64,000 nucleotides of DNA, from NCBI GenBank assembly GCA_902800965.1, contig CADCGK010000004.1:1-64000 (forward strand), written 5' to 3'. Within the stretch, counting starts at the first letter, position 1; the number at the start of each line of letters is the position of its first letter. The notes beneath the pieces are model-generated. The model saw only the letters and a list, made by a program, of their open reading frames with translations, did no database searches and was not told the origin of the DNA. Position numbers and translations under genes: made by a program. The DNA is from an uncultured Bacteroidia bacterium. GTDB lineage: Bacteria; Bacteroidota; Bacteroidia; Bacteroidales; F082. This document shows, one piece after another, positions 18,446 through 25,833 of this stretch.

Positions 18446-19837
18446 TTATTTTGAAAGTAACTGATATTGAACATATTCGATACGTGCATCGATAAATTCG
18501 ACTTTAATATTTTCAATTTGTTGAGAATCAGAAATGTTAAGGAAAACATTAGACCAATCCAAATAGTCAAAGGTGTTGGCAGGAATGATAAAAGAGCAGT
18601 TGTCGGTAATGGATAGTTCTTTTTCATAATCGACATATTTTATTTTAATTTTAGCATTATTGCAGCTGAACTTAAACCTTCTGTCATTATAAAGGTTGTT
18701 GTAATAAAGTTTGCCAGATTCATGATCAATTCCAAGGGCGATTGGGTTGATACCATCGTTTTTTAATTTGATAATATTATCTTTTGTGAGTATTAGAGTT
18801 TTGCTGTTGTGGCTTTCGTCTTCTTTATCAGTTTCCACTTTATTATCACTTGGGTAATTCAAAAGCAGAAGAATATCCGAAAGTTCAGGATACAAAAAAA
18901 TCATGTTTTGGATTTCCTGATTGCGATTCGAGCTGTTTCGGATTACTCTTACGATTTGGTCTTTGTCCTTAATATTTGAGTTTTCGAGTAGTGCTAAGAA
19001 CCTATCACAATCAATAGTCATTATCTTATTATTGTGTTCATTATTATCAGATTGTTGTGGCGCTGAAGTGCTCTCAGGGATCTCTCTATCATCATCTTGA
19101 CTTTCTTGATTATCAGTCTTATCAATGGCTTTTTGCCATAGTTCTTCAAATATATCTTGATCCTCCTTATTCTCTGACTCATCAATGGCTTTCTGCCACA
19201 GTTTTTCAGATAATTCTTGACAATCTTTTTCATTTTGGTCATCAGAGGTGGAAATCCTACGGTTGTTTTCATTATGGGATTCATAATAATAGTCATTCTC
19301 AACCCTTGATTGTCGTTCTTCTTCTCTTTGTCTCCAGGCTTTTTCCGCTCTTTCCTGCGCTATTTTTTCTTGTAATTTTATTGCAGACTCAGCAACCGAA
19401 TAGCCAATACTCGTATTCCTTTTGTCCAAAGCTTCCTGAGTGTCCATGCCATTGATTATATCCTGTTTGTATTCCCGATTTGCATTATTAATGGTGTTGG
19501 CATTATTTAAATATGTATCATATGAATGATTGCCTGCAGCATTCATAATAGCCTGTGCTCCTTGGATTACTGCTCCAGTATAATTACCTTGATACGCATC
19601 CTTTGTGGCATTTCTTGCGTTTTGATTTGTGTTTGCTTCATTTGAAAAATAATTGAGAACGTTTCTCATGTTTTCCTTATCTTGACTGGAGTAGCTGGAA
19701 TTGTCGATAGCTCGTTCTCCTAACGCTTGAACAAATCCCCCGAGTAGTTGGCCCCATTGTGCGTAACATACTGATGAAGGCAACATCATTATTGTCAAAA
19801 TAGCCAATGTAAATACGATATCTTTTCCAAATTTCAT
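18446..19837 (-). CDS. Large secreted protein of unknown function, Asn/Gln/Glu-rich
   Basis: 463 residues from ATG 19837 (MKFGKDIV); the upstream in-frame start at 19870 would translate the conserved leader element and is rejected. The signal peptide ends CYAQ. An Asn/Ala-rich helical region (about 30-165) is followed by a charged coiled coil, two near-repeats of EKLWQKAID / EELWQKAID (about 215-255) and a C-terminal beta-rich domain. No known family. It is the first gene of the five-gene secreted-protein operon. Confidence 0.72.
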   Translation of the reverse strand: MKFGKDIVFTLAILTIMMLPSSVCYAQWGQLLGGFVQALGERAIDNSSYSSQDKENMRNVLNYFSNEANTNQNARNATKDAYQGNYTGAVIQGAQAIMNAAGNHSYDTYLNNANTINNANREYKQDIINGMDTQEALDKRNTSIGYSVAESAIKLQEKIAQERAEKAWRQREEERQSRVENDYYYESHNENNRRISTSDDQNEKDCQELSEKLWQKAIDESENKEDQDIFEELWQKAIDKTDNQESQDDDREIPESTSAPQQSDNNEHNNKIMTIDCDRFLALLENSNIKDKDQIVRVIRNSSNRNQEIQNMIFLYPELSDILLLLNYPSDNKVETDKEDESHNSKTLILTKDNIIKLKNDGINPIALGIDHESGKLYYNNLYNDRRFKFSCNNAKIKIKYVDYEKELSITDNCSFIIPANTFDYLDWSNVFLNISDSQQIENIKVEFIDARIEYVQYQLLSK

Positions 19838-19847
19838 TTTCCGGTTA

Positions 19848-19875
19848 CCCCGTTCTATCCCATCGGGCACTTCGG
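19848..19875 (-). promoter_or_regulatory. Shared hairpin leader element, copy B
   Basis: The stem CCCG (19849-19852) / CGGG (19864-19867) encloses an 11-base loop ending TATCCCAT, then CACTTCGG (plus strand). It is identical over 28 bases to copy A at 22301. It sits 10 bases upstream of the ATG at 19837. Confidence 0.65.
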
Positions 19876-19898
19876 TTTTTTTTGTTTAATTTTAATTA

Positions 19899-19962
19899 CA
19901 AAAATAGTATCAACAAGTATAGCCTGACTACAATCTGCGTCCAATCATTTTACGATTGCGTC
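19899..19962 (-). promoter_or_regulatory. Regulated promoter block B with 21-bp spaced direct repeats
   Basis: A minus-strand -7 box TATTTTTG (19906-19899) has no good -33 box at 19-22 bases. Instead the hexamer TGCGTC (plus strand) occurs at 19936-19941 and 19957-19962, 21 bp apart (two helical turns). The same arrangement is conserved in block A at 22353-22417. This suggests activation by a dimeric regulator; LytTR-type regulators bind direct repeats at about this spacing. Confidence 0.5.
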
Positions 19963-20058
19963 AATAATATCTACGAAATGTAAAAGTTTATATTATTATA
20001 GTTTATAATAAATCTAATAATGATTTTTAATTTTATTTTCACATTATATAGAATTATA

Positions 20059-20066
20059 TATATTTG
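20059..20066 (+). promoter_or_regulatory. -7 promoter element of the small gene at 20086
   Basis: TATATTTG matches TAnnTTTG, 20 bases before the ATG at 20086. It points away from the secreted-protein operon. Confidence 0.5.
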
Positions 20067-20085
20067 CAAACTAAAATAAATAATT

Positions 20086-20373
20086 ATGAACAATATTACA
20101 TACAATAATGAAGATTCGGTGATAATTCCTGAATTCATTGAAGGAATACCAACTGACAAGCATTGCGTAAAAGAACGCTTCAAACTAATCGTAAAGCATC
20201 TACGAGAAGTTGTTGAAAACGCTCGGCCAACAGACGGACTCCCATTATTTTCATCTGTAAAATCTGGTGTTCAAAGAAAAAATGGCTATAAAAACATCAT
20301 CATTCTTTACTATACCTTTGAAAGTATGGATTATCCACAGAATATGCAAGCAAAATACAGAAAATTATTCTGA
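20086..20373 (+). CDS. Small protein of unknown function (intact member of a duplicated pair)
   Basis: 95 residues, no signal peptide, no family recognised. The N-terminus carries IIPEFIEGIPTDKHCVKERF. The gene is divergent from the secreted-protein operon. Bases 20162-20375 are repeated at 22501-22714 with only three substitutions, one of which makes a stop codon there, so this is the intact copy. Its promoter and ordinary frame make it a plausible real gene. Confidence 0.6.
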   Translation: MNNITYNNEDSVIIPEFIEGIPTDKHCVKERFKLIVKHLREVVENARPTDGLPLFSSVKSGVQRKNGYKNIIILYYTFESMDYPQNMQAKYRKLF

Positions 20374-20420
20374 TAATGAAATAATCCTGCCAAAATGCAT
20401 GCGGATTTGGAAAAAGTTTG

Positions 20421-20476
20421 TACTTTTGCAACACGAGAACCCGCCAAGCCTCTTTACAATGCTTAAATCGGCGGGT
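20421..20476 (+). promoter_or_regulatory. Promoter followed by a 7-bp GC hairpin
   Basis: A TACTTTTG -7 box (20421-20428) is followed by the inverted repeat ACCCGCC (20439-20445) / GGCGGGT (20470-20476) and a T-rich run (CGTTTTATTTT). This could be an attenuator or short terminator in front of the 32-codon frame at 20489. Confidence 0.5.
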
Positions 20477-20488
20477 CGTTTTATTTTA

Positions 20489-20587
20489 TGGCACAATACA
20501 CAGTCTTGTTTTTAGACAATCCAACCATCGATGCCAATGCTATGGGAATTCCAATGGGTTGGGAACAAGAACCGTTGTGGCAATAGT
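20489..20587 (+). CDS. 32-residue open frame, probably a truncated gene start
   Basis: ATG at 20489 opens a 32-codon frame (starts MAQYTVLFLDNPTID, ends EPLWQ). It follows a promoter and a hairpin with T-run and ends at TAG just before an IS3 remnant. The composition looks protein-like, so it may be the surviving 5' end of a gene cut by the IS insertion, or a real micro-protein. No family is recognised. Confidence 0.3.
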
Positions 20588-20876
20588 TAATAAAATGACA
20601 TTCCTCCTGTTATGGATTATTCAGTCATTCCTCCAACGCTTTCATCAGGTCGTTAATGCGATGACGGAAAGCTTTTTTGGCCTGATGAAAAACGAATTGC
20701 TATATTTACAGGACTGGAATTCTGTCGAACAGTCAAGGAAGTGCTCAGAAAGTACATCCAATACTATAACAACGACAGAATCAAACTGAGGCTAAATGGA
20801 AAGAGCCCGGTGCTGTACCGAGCTCTTTTCCCAGGGGCCTAATTATTAAACCGTCCAACTCTTTGAGGTCACATCA
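20588..20876 (+). mobile_element. Truncated, frameshifted IS3-family transposase and right end
   Basis: A DDE transposase C-terminus is visible in two frames. AMTESFFGLMKNELLY starts at 20658. It continues after a frameshift near 20730 as EVLRKYIQYYNNDRIKL and NGKSPVLYRALF, with a stop at 20840-20842. CCGTCCAACTCTTTGAGGTC just downstream resembles the IS3-family right terminal repeat and ends near 20876. The left end and catalytic N-terminus are missing, so the element is dead. Confidence 0.78.
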
Positions 20877-20944
20877 TTTTTGGTCACCCTCTCCTTCGCT
20901 TAAGATTCAATTGTTATAACGTTACTGTTTATAACATGAAGGTC

Positions 20945-22291
20945 TTATTGATTTATGTGTGAAAAAATCAATTCTTCCATTTCCATCATTTCAGTGTATT
21001 GCTTTCCATTACCGCCATACCAAGTGTTTGTTTTCCAATTATATACTAGAGGAAGGCCCCCTGAGGTTCCTGCAGAATTTTCAGTGATAATACCACAATA
21101 AACATAACCTTCCGAATCAGCCCACATGCCATAACTGAAGGAGGCGGATGTCGCGGAACCCGACAAGGTTTGCAAATCAGCATATACTCCACTGTCAGGA
21201 TTTCTTACTCTCAAATATGCCGTTGTTGGAGTCCCACAGCCATAGGTTGTCGGATTTGTCCAACGCAAAGTTATCTGATAACTTGTTGCAGTATGACTCG
21301 TGTAATGGACGGGGCAAGGACTTAATTGGCTACCTGGATCATAGTTGTACACTGCATACGAGCTATACGAGCTACCTCCAGCATTATTGAATGCTTTTAC
21401 TTTGTAATAATTATAACCCTGTCTTGGGTTACTATCAGATAGGAAAGTGTTTGTCGTTGATGAACCAATTTGTGAATAACTACCATTTGCCGAAGTACTT
21501 CTATACACTTTGTAGCTTGTGGCATTTGATACAGAATTCCATGATATTCTTATGTCTGGCAACATTGCATTACCGTAATTCTCCGCATTCACTCCTGTGG
21601 GTGCATCTGGTACGGTGGTGCCACCACCTCCTCCGCCACCACCTCCAGACGAATAGTAGCAATATGCATAGTCACTCTTCTCACTTTCAGTACCACTGGA
21701 ATTTACAGCCGTCACTTTGTAATAATTATTGGTGTTTGGTGATGCATCATAATAATACGTATTACTAGTGGAGGATGCTATCACAGAATATGAACCACTG
21801 CTACTTGAAGCACGATAGACTTTGTAATATGAGGCATTGGAAACGCTATTCCATGTCACGCAAACTCTTGAACCACTAACATCGGCGGAAACGCCTGTTG
21901 GAGCAAGGATGGTTGTGGAACCGCCACCGCCATTACCGCCACCACCATTATTACCTGAATAATAACATGTAGTTTCTCTACTTTCGCTATAGCCATATTC
22001 ATTACGTGCAGAGACATAATAATAATTAGTTCCTTCATCAGGAGAATAGTCAGTAAATGATGTACCATAGACTGTTTCAGTATGCCAGATATAATCACTT
22101 GGATACTCTACATGATAATAGTCGGCATCTTCAACACTGTTCCATGACACTTTGATCGTCGAACCAGACACATACGAATTCAGACCTGTTGGCGCTTGTG
22201 GTGGTTCTTTTTTTTCGCATCCAACAAAAAACGCGAGAACAATTGAGATTGCAAGAACAGATAGTGTTTCTATCCAAATTTTTTTCTTCAT
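20945..22291 (-). CDS. Lipoprotein with tandem fibronectin type III domains
   Basis: 448 residues. Signal peptide and lipobox (FFVGC) give an envelope lipoprotein. At least three FN3 domains can be followed by the repeated ISWNSVSNATSYKVYRS-type strand (about 33-110, 130-212, 228-315), joined by poly-Gly linkers (NNGGGGNGGGG and SSGGGGGGGGG). A less regular C-terminal domain of about 120 residues follows. It probably binds a surface ligand. It has its own promoter block and hairpin leader (copy A) but lies in the same accessory cluster as the secreted-protein operon. Confidence 0.8.
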   Translation of the reverse strand: MKKKIWIETLSVLAISIVLAFFVGCEKKEPPQAPTGLNSYVSGSTIKVSWNSVEDADYYHVEYPSDYIWHTETVYGTSFTDYSPDEGTNYYYVSARNEYGYSESRETTCYYSGNNGGGGNGGGGSTTILAPTGVSADVSGSRVCVTWNSVSNASYYKVYRASSSSGSYSVIASSTSNTYYYDASPNTNNYYKVTAVNSSGTESEKSDYAYCYYSSGGGGGGGGGTTVPDAPTGVNAENYGNAMLPDIRISWNSVSNATSYKVYRSTSANGSYSQIGSSTTNTFLSDSNPRQGYNYYKVKAFNNAGGSSYSSYAVYNYDPGSQLSPCPVHYTSHTATSYQITLRWTNPTTYGCGTPTTAYLRVRNPDSGVYADLQTLSGSATSASFSYGMWADSEGYVYCGIITENSAGTSGGLPLVYNWKTNTWYGGNGKQYTEMMEMEELIFSHINQ

Positions 22292-22300
22292 CTTTTTTTT

Positions 22301-22328
22301 CCCCGTTCTATCCCATCGGGCACTTCGG
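22301..22328 (-). promoter_or_regulatory. Shared hairpin leader element, copy A
   Basis: The stem CCCG (22302-22305) / CGGG (22317-22320) and loop ending TATCCCAT, then CACTTCGG (plus strand). It is identical over 28 bases to copy B, and 10 bases upstream of the ATG at 22291. Confidence 0.65.
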
Positions 22329-22352
22329 TTTTAAATTATTTTAAATCGGTCA

Positions 22353-22417
22353 CAAAAATAGCTTATACAAAGTATAGCCTAACTATAACCTGCGTCCAAT
22401 CATTTTACGGTTACGTC
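22353..22417 (-). promoter_or_regulatory. Regulated promoter block A with 21-bp spaced direct repeats
   Basis: A minus-strand -7 box TATTTTTG (22360-22353) lacks a good -33 box. TGCGTC (22391-22396) and TACGTC (22412-22417), 21 bp apart, occupy the place of an activator site, as in block B. The surrounding ~140 bp is similar to block B. Confidence 0.5.
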
Positions 22418-22500
22418 AATAATTTCTACGACGTAATCCTTCTGACATGATTGGAAATTGATTTTAAATCAACAATAATAAATTCTTAAATTAGACAATT

Positions 22501-22714
22501 ATTGCGTAAAAGAACGCTTCAAACTAATCGTAAAGCATCTACGAGTAGTTGTTGAAAACGCTCGGCCAACAGACGGACTCCCATTATTTTCATCTGTAAA
22601 ATCTGGTGTTTAAAGGAAAAATGGCTATAAAAACATCATCATTCTTTACTATACCTTTGAAAGTATGGATTATCCACAGAATATGCAAGCAAAATACAGA
22701 AAATTATTCTGATA
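22501..22714 (+). pseudogene. Truncated duplicate of the 20086 gene
   Basis: 214 bp aligned without gaps to 20162-20375 with three substitutions. One turns CAA into TAA (GTTCAAA to GTTTAAA), and the first ~76 bp of the gene and its promoter are missing. It is therefore a recent, inactive copy. Its end forms the last codons of the neighbouring HTH gene. Confidence 0.85.
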
Positions 22715-22910
22715 AGTCAAAGAAGTTGTAGTTCAATGCTTTTGAGATGGTGATCAGCTGCTCCACGCCGGTGTCTTGACGCTCGAAGATGGAGTAAACA
22801 TTCGGACGGGCACAATGGATGCGTCGAGCGAACTCCGCCACGGTCATACCGCTTTCGTCGAAAACGGATTTGATCAAATGCCCAATGTGAAGTCGTTCCT
22901 GGCTAGGCAT
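22704..22910 (-). CDS. Short XRE-like helix-turn-helix protein
   Basis: 68 residues from ATG 22910 (MPSQERLHIGHL); a TTG at 22934 is less likely. The helix-turn-helix is visible in MTVAEFARRIHCARPNVYSIF, and the protein ends SKALNYNFFDLSE. The last codons and stop lie in the duplicated 214-bp segment, so the natural C-terminus may have been replaced by the duplication. A tiny upstream frame (ATG at 22930) ends TGATG on this start. Confidence 0.68.
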   Translation of the reverse strand: MPSQERLHIGHLIKSVFDESGMTVAEFARRIHCARPNVYSIFERQDTGVEQLITISKALNYNFFDLSE

Positions 22911-22979
22911 CACTCCATGTTTTTTTCCATCCAATACCCAAGTCAGGAATGAAACATTTATTGTTTGTTCGTTACTTAC

Positions 22980-23196
22980 AAAAAGAAAGCGGGGTATCTT
23001 CTGCTGCTTGCCGTCTCATTGGGTCCTTGGAAACCTCTCCGATAACAAACAGTTCAGATACCCACGCTTTAATGCATGGGCATCTGCCATGGCTTTGTTT
23101 TCGATCGGAGTTATTGAATTTCCAAGGTTCAATGAAACCAAAAACAAGCGAATAGCAAACGCCTTCTCAAACCAAGCCGATTTCTCCCGGCTTGAC
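22980..23196 (-). ncRNA. Candidate structured RNA: one long, interrupted hairpin
   Basis: Downstream of a minus-strand -7 box (TAACTTTG, 23209-23202) the sequence folds on itself through nested helices: 23006-23010/23145-23149, 23013-23021/23130-23138 (one wobble), 23025-23033/23119-23127, 23037-23043/23104-23110, 23044-23049/23094-23099 and 23055-23064/23077-23086 (one wobble). A small 5' hairpin lies at 23174-23193, and T-rich DNA (minus strand) near 22980-22990 could end it. This layout recalls 6S RNA, but no known RNA family is claimed. Confidence 0.5.
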
Positions 23197-23247
23197 AAAT
23201 GCAAAGTTAAACAAAGTTTTGGATTTAAGAGTCCTTTTCGTAAAAAA

Positions 23248-24048
23248 CTATGCTTTCCGTTCTATCCTCCTAATAATACCGATGCTGACCTCATAGAGCA
23301 GATACAGCGGGATGGTTACCAAAACTAGTGTCATCAAATCGGGTGGGGTGATGATGGCGGCCACCACCATGATGATGACCAAGGCATGCTTGCGGTAGCG
23401 TTTCAGGAAGTCGGATTTCACGACGCCGATCTTGCCTAAGAAGAAGGCGATGACGGGCAGCTGGAACACCAATCCCATGATGAGCGTCAGGGTGGTGAAG
23501 GTGCCGATGTAGGAGTGTAGCGTGATGTTGCTTTCCACCAGATCGGACACGCTGTAGGTGCCTAAAAACCTGAAGGCGATGGGGAAGAGGATGAAATAGG
23601 ACATCAGCACGCCGACGATGAAGAGCACATACATGATGATGGCGATGCGAACGGAGTATTTACGTTCGTTCTCATAGAGGGCAGGCGTGATGAAGCGGAA
23701 CAATTCATAAATAATATAAGGTGAAGCGCCAAGCAATCCAAGATAAAACGCTGCCGTCACATGGGTCATGAACTGGCTGGAAAGCTCAGTGGCGATGAGG
23801 TTGACGTGGTATTCGGAGAAGGTGAAGCTGGAACCAAGCCAATGCAGAAACTTCTCGATGTAACGGTAGGTCACAAAGTCCCAATTAGAAGGGGCTAGTA
23901 GCATCCTAAAGGTCCAGTCTTTGAAGCAGAAGATGGCGATGGCAAAGACCGATATCACAGCGAGGCTGCGGAACAGCATCTTTCGGAGTTCCTCAAGATG
24001 CTCGCCGAAGCTCAGGTTGTTAGGGTCGTTATGCCGGTCTTCGCTCAT
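23248..24048 (-). CDS. tatC: Twin-arginine translocase subunit TatC
   Basis: About 266 residues with six membrane helices and the TatC signature LSFGEHLEELRKMLFRS at the N-terminus and SPYIIYELFRFITPALYENER in the middle. TatC recognises twin-arginine signal peptides and forms the Tat translocase with TatA/TatB in the inner membrane; no tatA is seen next to it. ATG 24048 is preferred; an upstream GTG at 24057 overlaps the stop of the preceding gene. Confidence 0.93.
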   Translation of the reverse strand: MSEDRHNDPNNLSFGEHLEELRKMLFRSLAVISVFAIAIFCFKDWTFRMLLAPSNWDFVTYRYIEKFLHWLGSSFTFSEYHVNLIATELSSQFMTHVTAAFYLGLLGASPYIIYELFRFITPALYENERKYSVRIAIIMYVLFIVGVLMSYFILFPIAFRFLGTYSVSDLVESNITLHSYIGTFTTLTLIMGLVFQLPVIAFFLGKIGVVKSDFLKRYRKHALVIIMVVAAIITPPDLMTLVLVTIPLYLLYEVSIGIIRRIERKA

Positions 24049-24053
24049 GAGGA

Positions 24054-24530
24054 TCACAGTTTCTTGAGTTCCTCACCAATGAATGTTGCCGACATCCGTA
24101 CCAGCTCCACGCAGGGACGTTTATTGTAATAGGCTTCGGTGCGCGGCGATGGGGTAGGTGATTCCTTGATAGGAGCGATGCCCAGCAGTTCACGGCAGAT
24201 GATGCTGCCGTTGGCTTCGCGGAAACGGTCGGCCACTTGTTGGACGAGGGCGTAGCAACGGGTTTTGGCAGCCATGTCGCTGGGATTGTCGCAGGGGATA
24301 GCTAGTCCAGCGATGAGGGCGGCACCACTCACGGTGCCACAGACTTCACGCATCCTGCCGATGCCAGCGCCCAAGGGCGCAGCGATGATAGCAGCAGTCT
24401 TGGGCTCCATGCCGAAGAGGTCGGCGTAGGCCATATAGACCGCTTGTGCGCAGTTGTAGCCGCTCTTGAAGTTGTTAACGGCCTGTTCGGCACGTGCTTC
24501 GACATCTAAGGTGCTGAAGTCGGTGCTCAT
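24054..24530 (-). CDS. C_GCAxxG_C_C-family putative redox protein
   Basis: 158 residues starting at ATG 24530, which overlaps the cyuA stop (ATGA). Family features: YNCAQAVYMAYADLFG near the N-terminus, GIGRMREVCGTVSGAALI, and several spaced cysteines (AIPC, TRC, IIC, RPC). These proteins are predicted metal-binding or redox proteins. The coupling to a cysteine desulfidase suggests a role in cysteine/sulfide handling, which is inference. Confidence 0.85.
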   Translation of the reverse strand: MSTDFSTLDVEARAEQAVNNFKSGYNCAQAVYMAYADLFGMEPKTAAIIAAPLGAGIGRMREVCGTVSGAALIAGLAIPCDNPSDMAAKTRCYALVQQVADRFREANGSIICRELLGIAPIKESPTPSPRTEAYYNKRPCVELVRMSATFIGEELKKL

Positions 24531-25798
24531 TCCACCATGATTTTGAGGATTTCCACGTCGGTCTCTTTCATGCCGTAGCGACCGAGGCATCCGATATGGT
24601 CGATGGTCTCTTCGACGTCTTTGCCGATGATGCCGTCGCCACCCAGGAGGTTGTCGCCGTGTTTGCTCATCTCGAAGCCGAGCAAGCCAGCTTCCACGGC
24701 CAGGGCAATCTTGCCGGCGCAGGAAGGCTTGGCGCCGTCGCACACGATGCCGGCGGCCATGCCCAAGGCGTTTTCGAGGGTATGTTCGATGATCTCGAAG
24801 CTGTGCCCCAGGAGGTAGGCGATGCCGCATCCCGAGGCGCATCCGGCGCTGACGGCGCCGCAGTAGGCTGAGAGACGACCGATGCCAGTCTTCTGGTGGA
24901 TGGCCACGAGGTTGGAGAGGGCCACGGCACGGATGGTGCGATCCTCGTCGATATGGAACTCCTCAGCGAAAGCGAGGACGGGAAGACTGACGGTCATGCC
25001 TTGGTTGCCGCTGCCCGAGTTGATGATCACAGGCATCTCGCAGCCACTCATGCGGGCGTCGCTGCCCGCGGCGGCCCAGGCCTTGGCTTTCTGACGGATG
25101 TCGTTGCCCACACGCAGGATGGCGCTGCCCACGTTGGCGCCCCAGTTGTTTTTGAGACCTTCCATGGCGATGGCCTTGTTGCATTCTATTTGGGGAACGA
25201 TGATGGGTTTCAGGTCTTCGATATCGACGGTGTTGGCGAAGTCGTAGATCTGTTTCATGTTGAGGCACTTGCGATCGGTGAGCTTGGCGTTGGCGTCGGC
25301 TTCGTAACCCGAGTCGAAGAGCACTTCATCGTTCTTTTCGATCTTGACGATATTGGTATGGTGTCCTGCAATACGAACACTTGCGGATTGGTTGCCGTCA
25401 TAAAGGATCACGGTGACATCAAGTTGTGCGATGACATTCAAAGGCACGATGGTCATCAGCGTATCGTCGAGGAACTTGGAGATTTCCTTTTTCTGTTCCG
25501 GAGTCACCTCGGCGATCACTTCCAATGCTTTTTCCGGGTTGCCGGCCACGATGCCAGCTGCCACGGAGGCTTTGAGTCCTTTCATGCCCTTGGTGTTGGG
25601 CACGATGACGCTCTTCACGTTCTTGATGATGTTGCCGCTGGCTTTGATCTCCACCCGTTTGGGCATGGAGCCCAGCACCTCGCGCGCCTTGGCGGCGGCG
25701 TAGGCCAGGCAGATGGGTTCGGTACAGCCCATGGCGGGCACGAGTTCTTCTTTCAGGATGGCTAAATAAGCCTGATAGCAACAGTCAGCTTTGTCCAT
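24527..25798 (-). CDS. cyuA: L-cysteine desulfidase (UPF0597/CyuA family)
   Basis: 423 residues. The family converts L-cysteine to pyruvate, ammonia and sulfide with a [4Fe-4S] cluster. C25 in MGCTEPICLAYA and the SAGCASGCGIAY segment near residue 325 supply the conserved cysteines, and NSGSGNQGMT is the family's glycine-rich core. The length is typical. It is the first gene of a three-gene unit with the redox protein and tatC (overlap, then 5 bp). Confidence 0.87.
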   Translation of the reverse strand: MDKADCCYQAYLAILKEELVPAMGCTEPICLAYAAAKAREVLGSMPKRVEIKASGNIIKNVKSVIVPNTKGMKGLKASVAAGIVAGNPEKALEVIAEVTPEQKKEISKFLDDTLMTIVPLNVIAQLDVTVILYDGNQSASVRIAGHHTNIVKIEKNDEVLFDSGYEADANAKLTDRKCLNMKQIYDFANTVDIEDLKPIIVPQIECNKAIAMEGLKNNWGANVGSAILRVGNDIRQKAKAWAAAGSDARMSGCEMPVIINSGSGNQGMTVSLPVLAFAEEFHIDEDRTIRAVALSNLVAIHQKTGIGRLSAYCGAVSAGCASGCGIAYLLGHSFEIIEHTLENALGMAAGIVCDGAKPSCAGKIALAVEAGLLGFEMSKHGDNLLGGDGIIGKDVEETIDHIGCLGRYGMKETDVEILKIMVE

Positions 25799-25833
25799 AT
25801 TCTTACTTCTTACTTCTGTCTTCTTGCTTCTTT

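Noticed and set aside
21590..21960. Short GGT/GGC runs that look like a CRISPR or satellite repeat
   Set aside because: They encode the poly-Gly linkers of the FN3 lipoprotein; no spacer-repeat pattern exists anywhere in the window.
23008..23328. Open frames on both strands over the long hairpin
   Set aside because: They reflect the paired RNA structure; no frame has a good start, and the plus-strand one runs into tatC.
24896..25765. 289-codon plus-strand frame
   Set aside because: It is a shadow of cyuA, whose motifs are clear on the minus strand.
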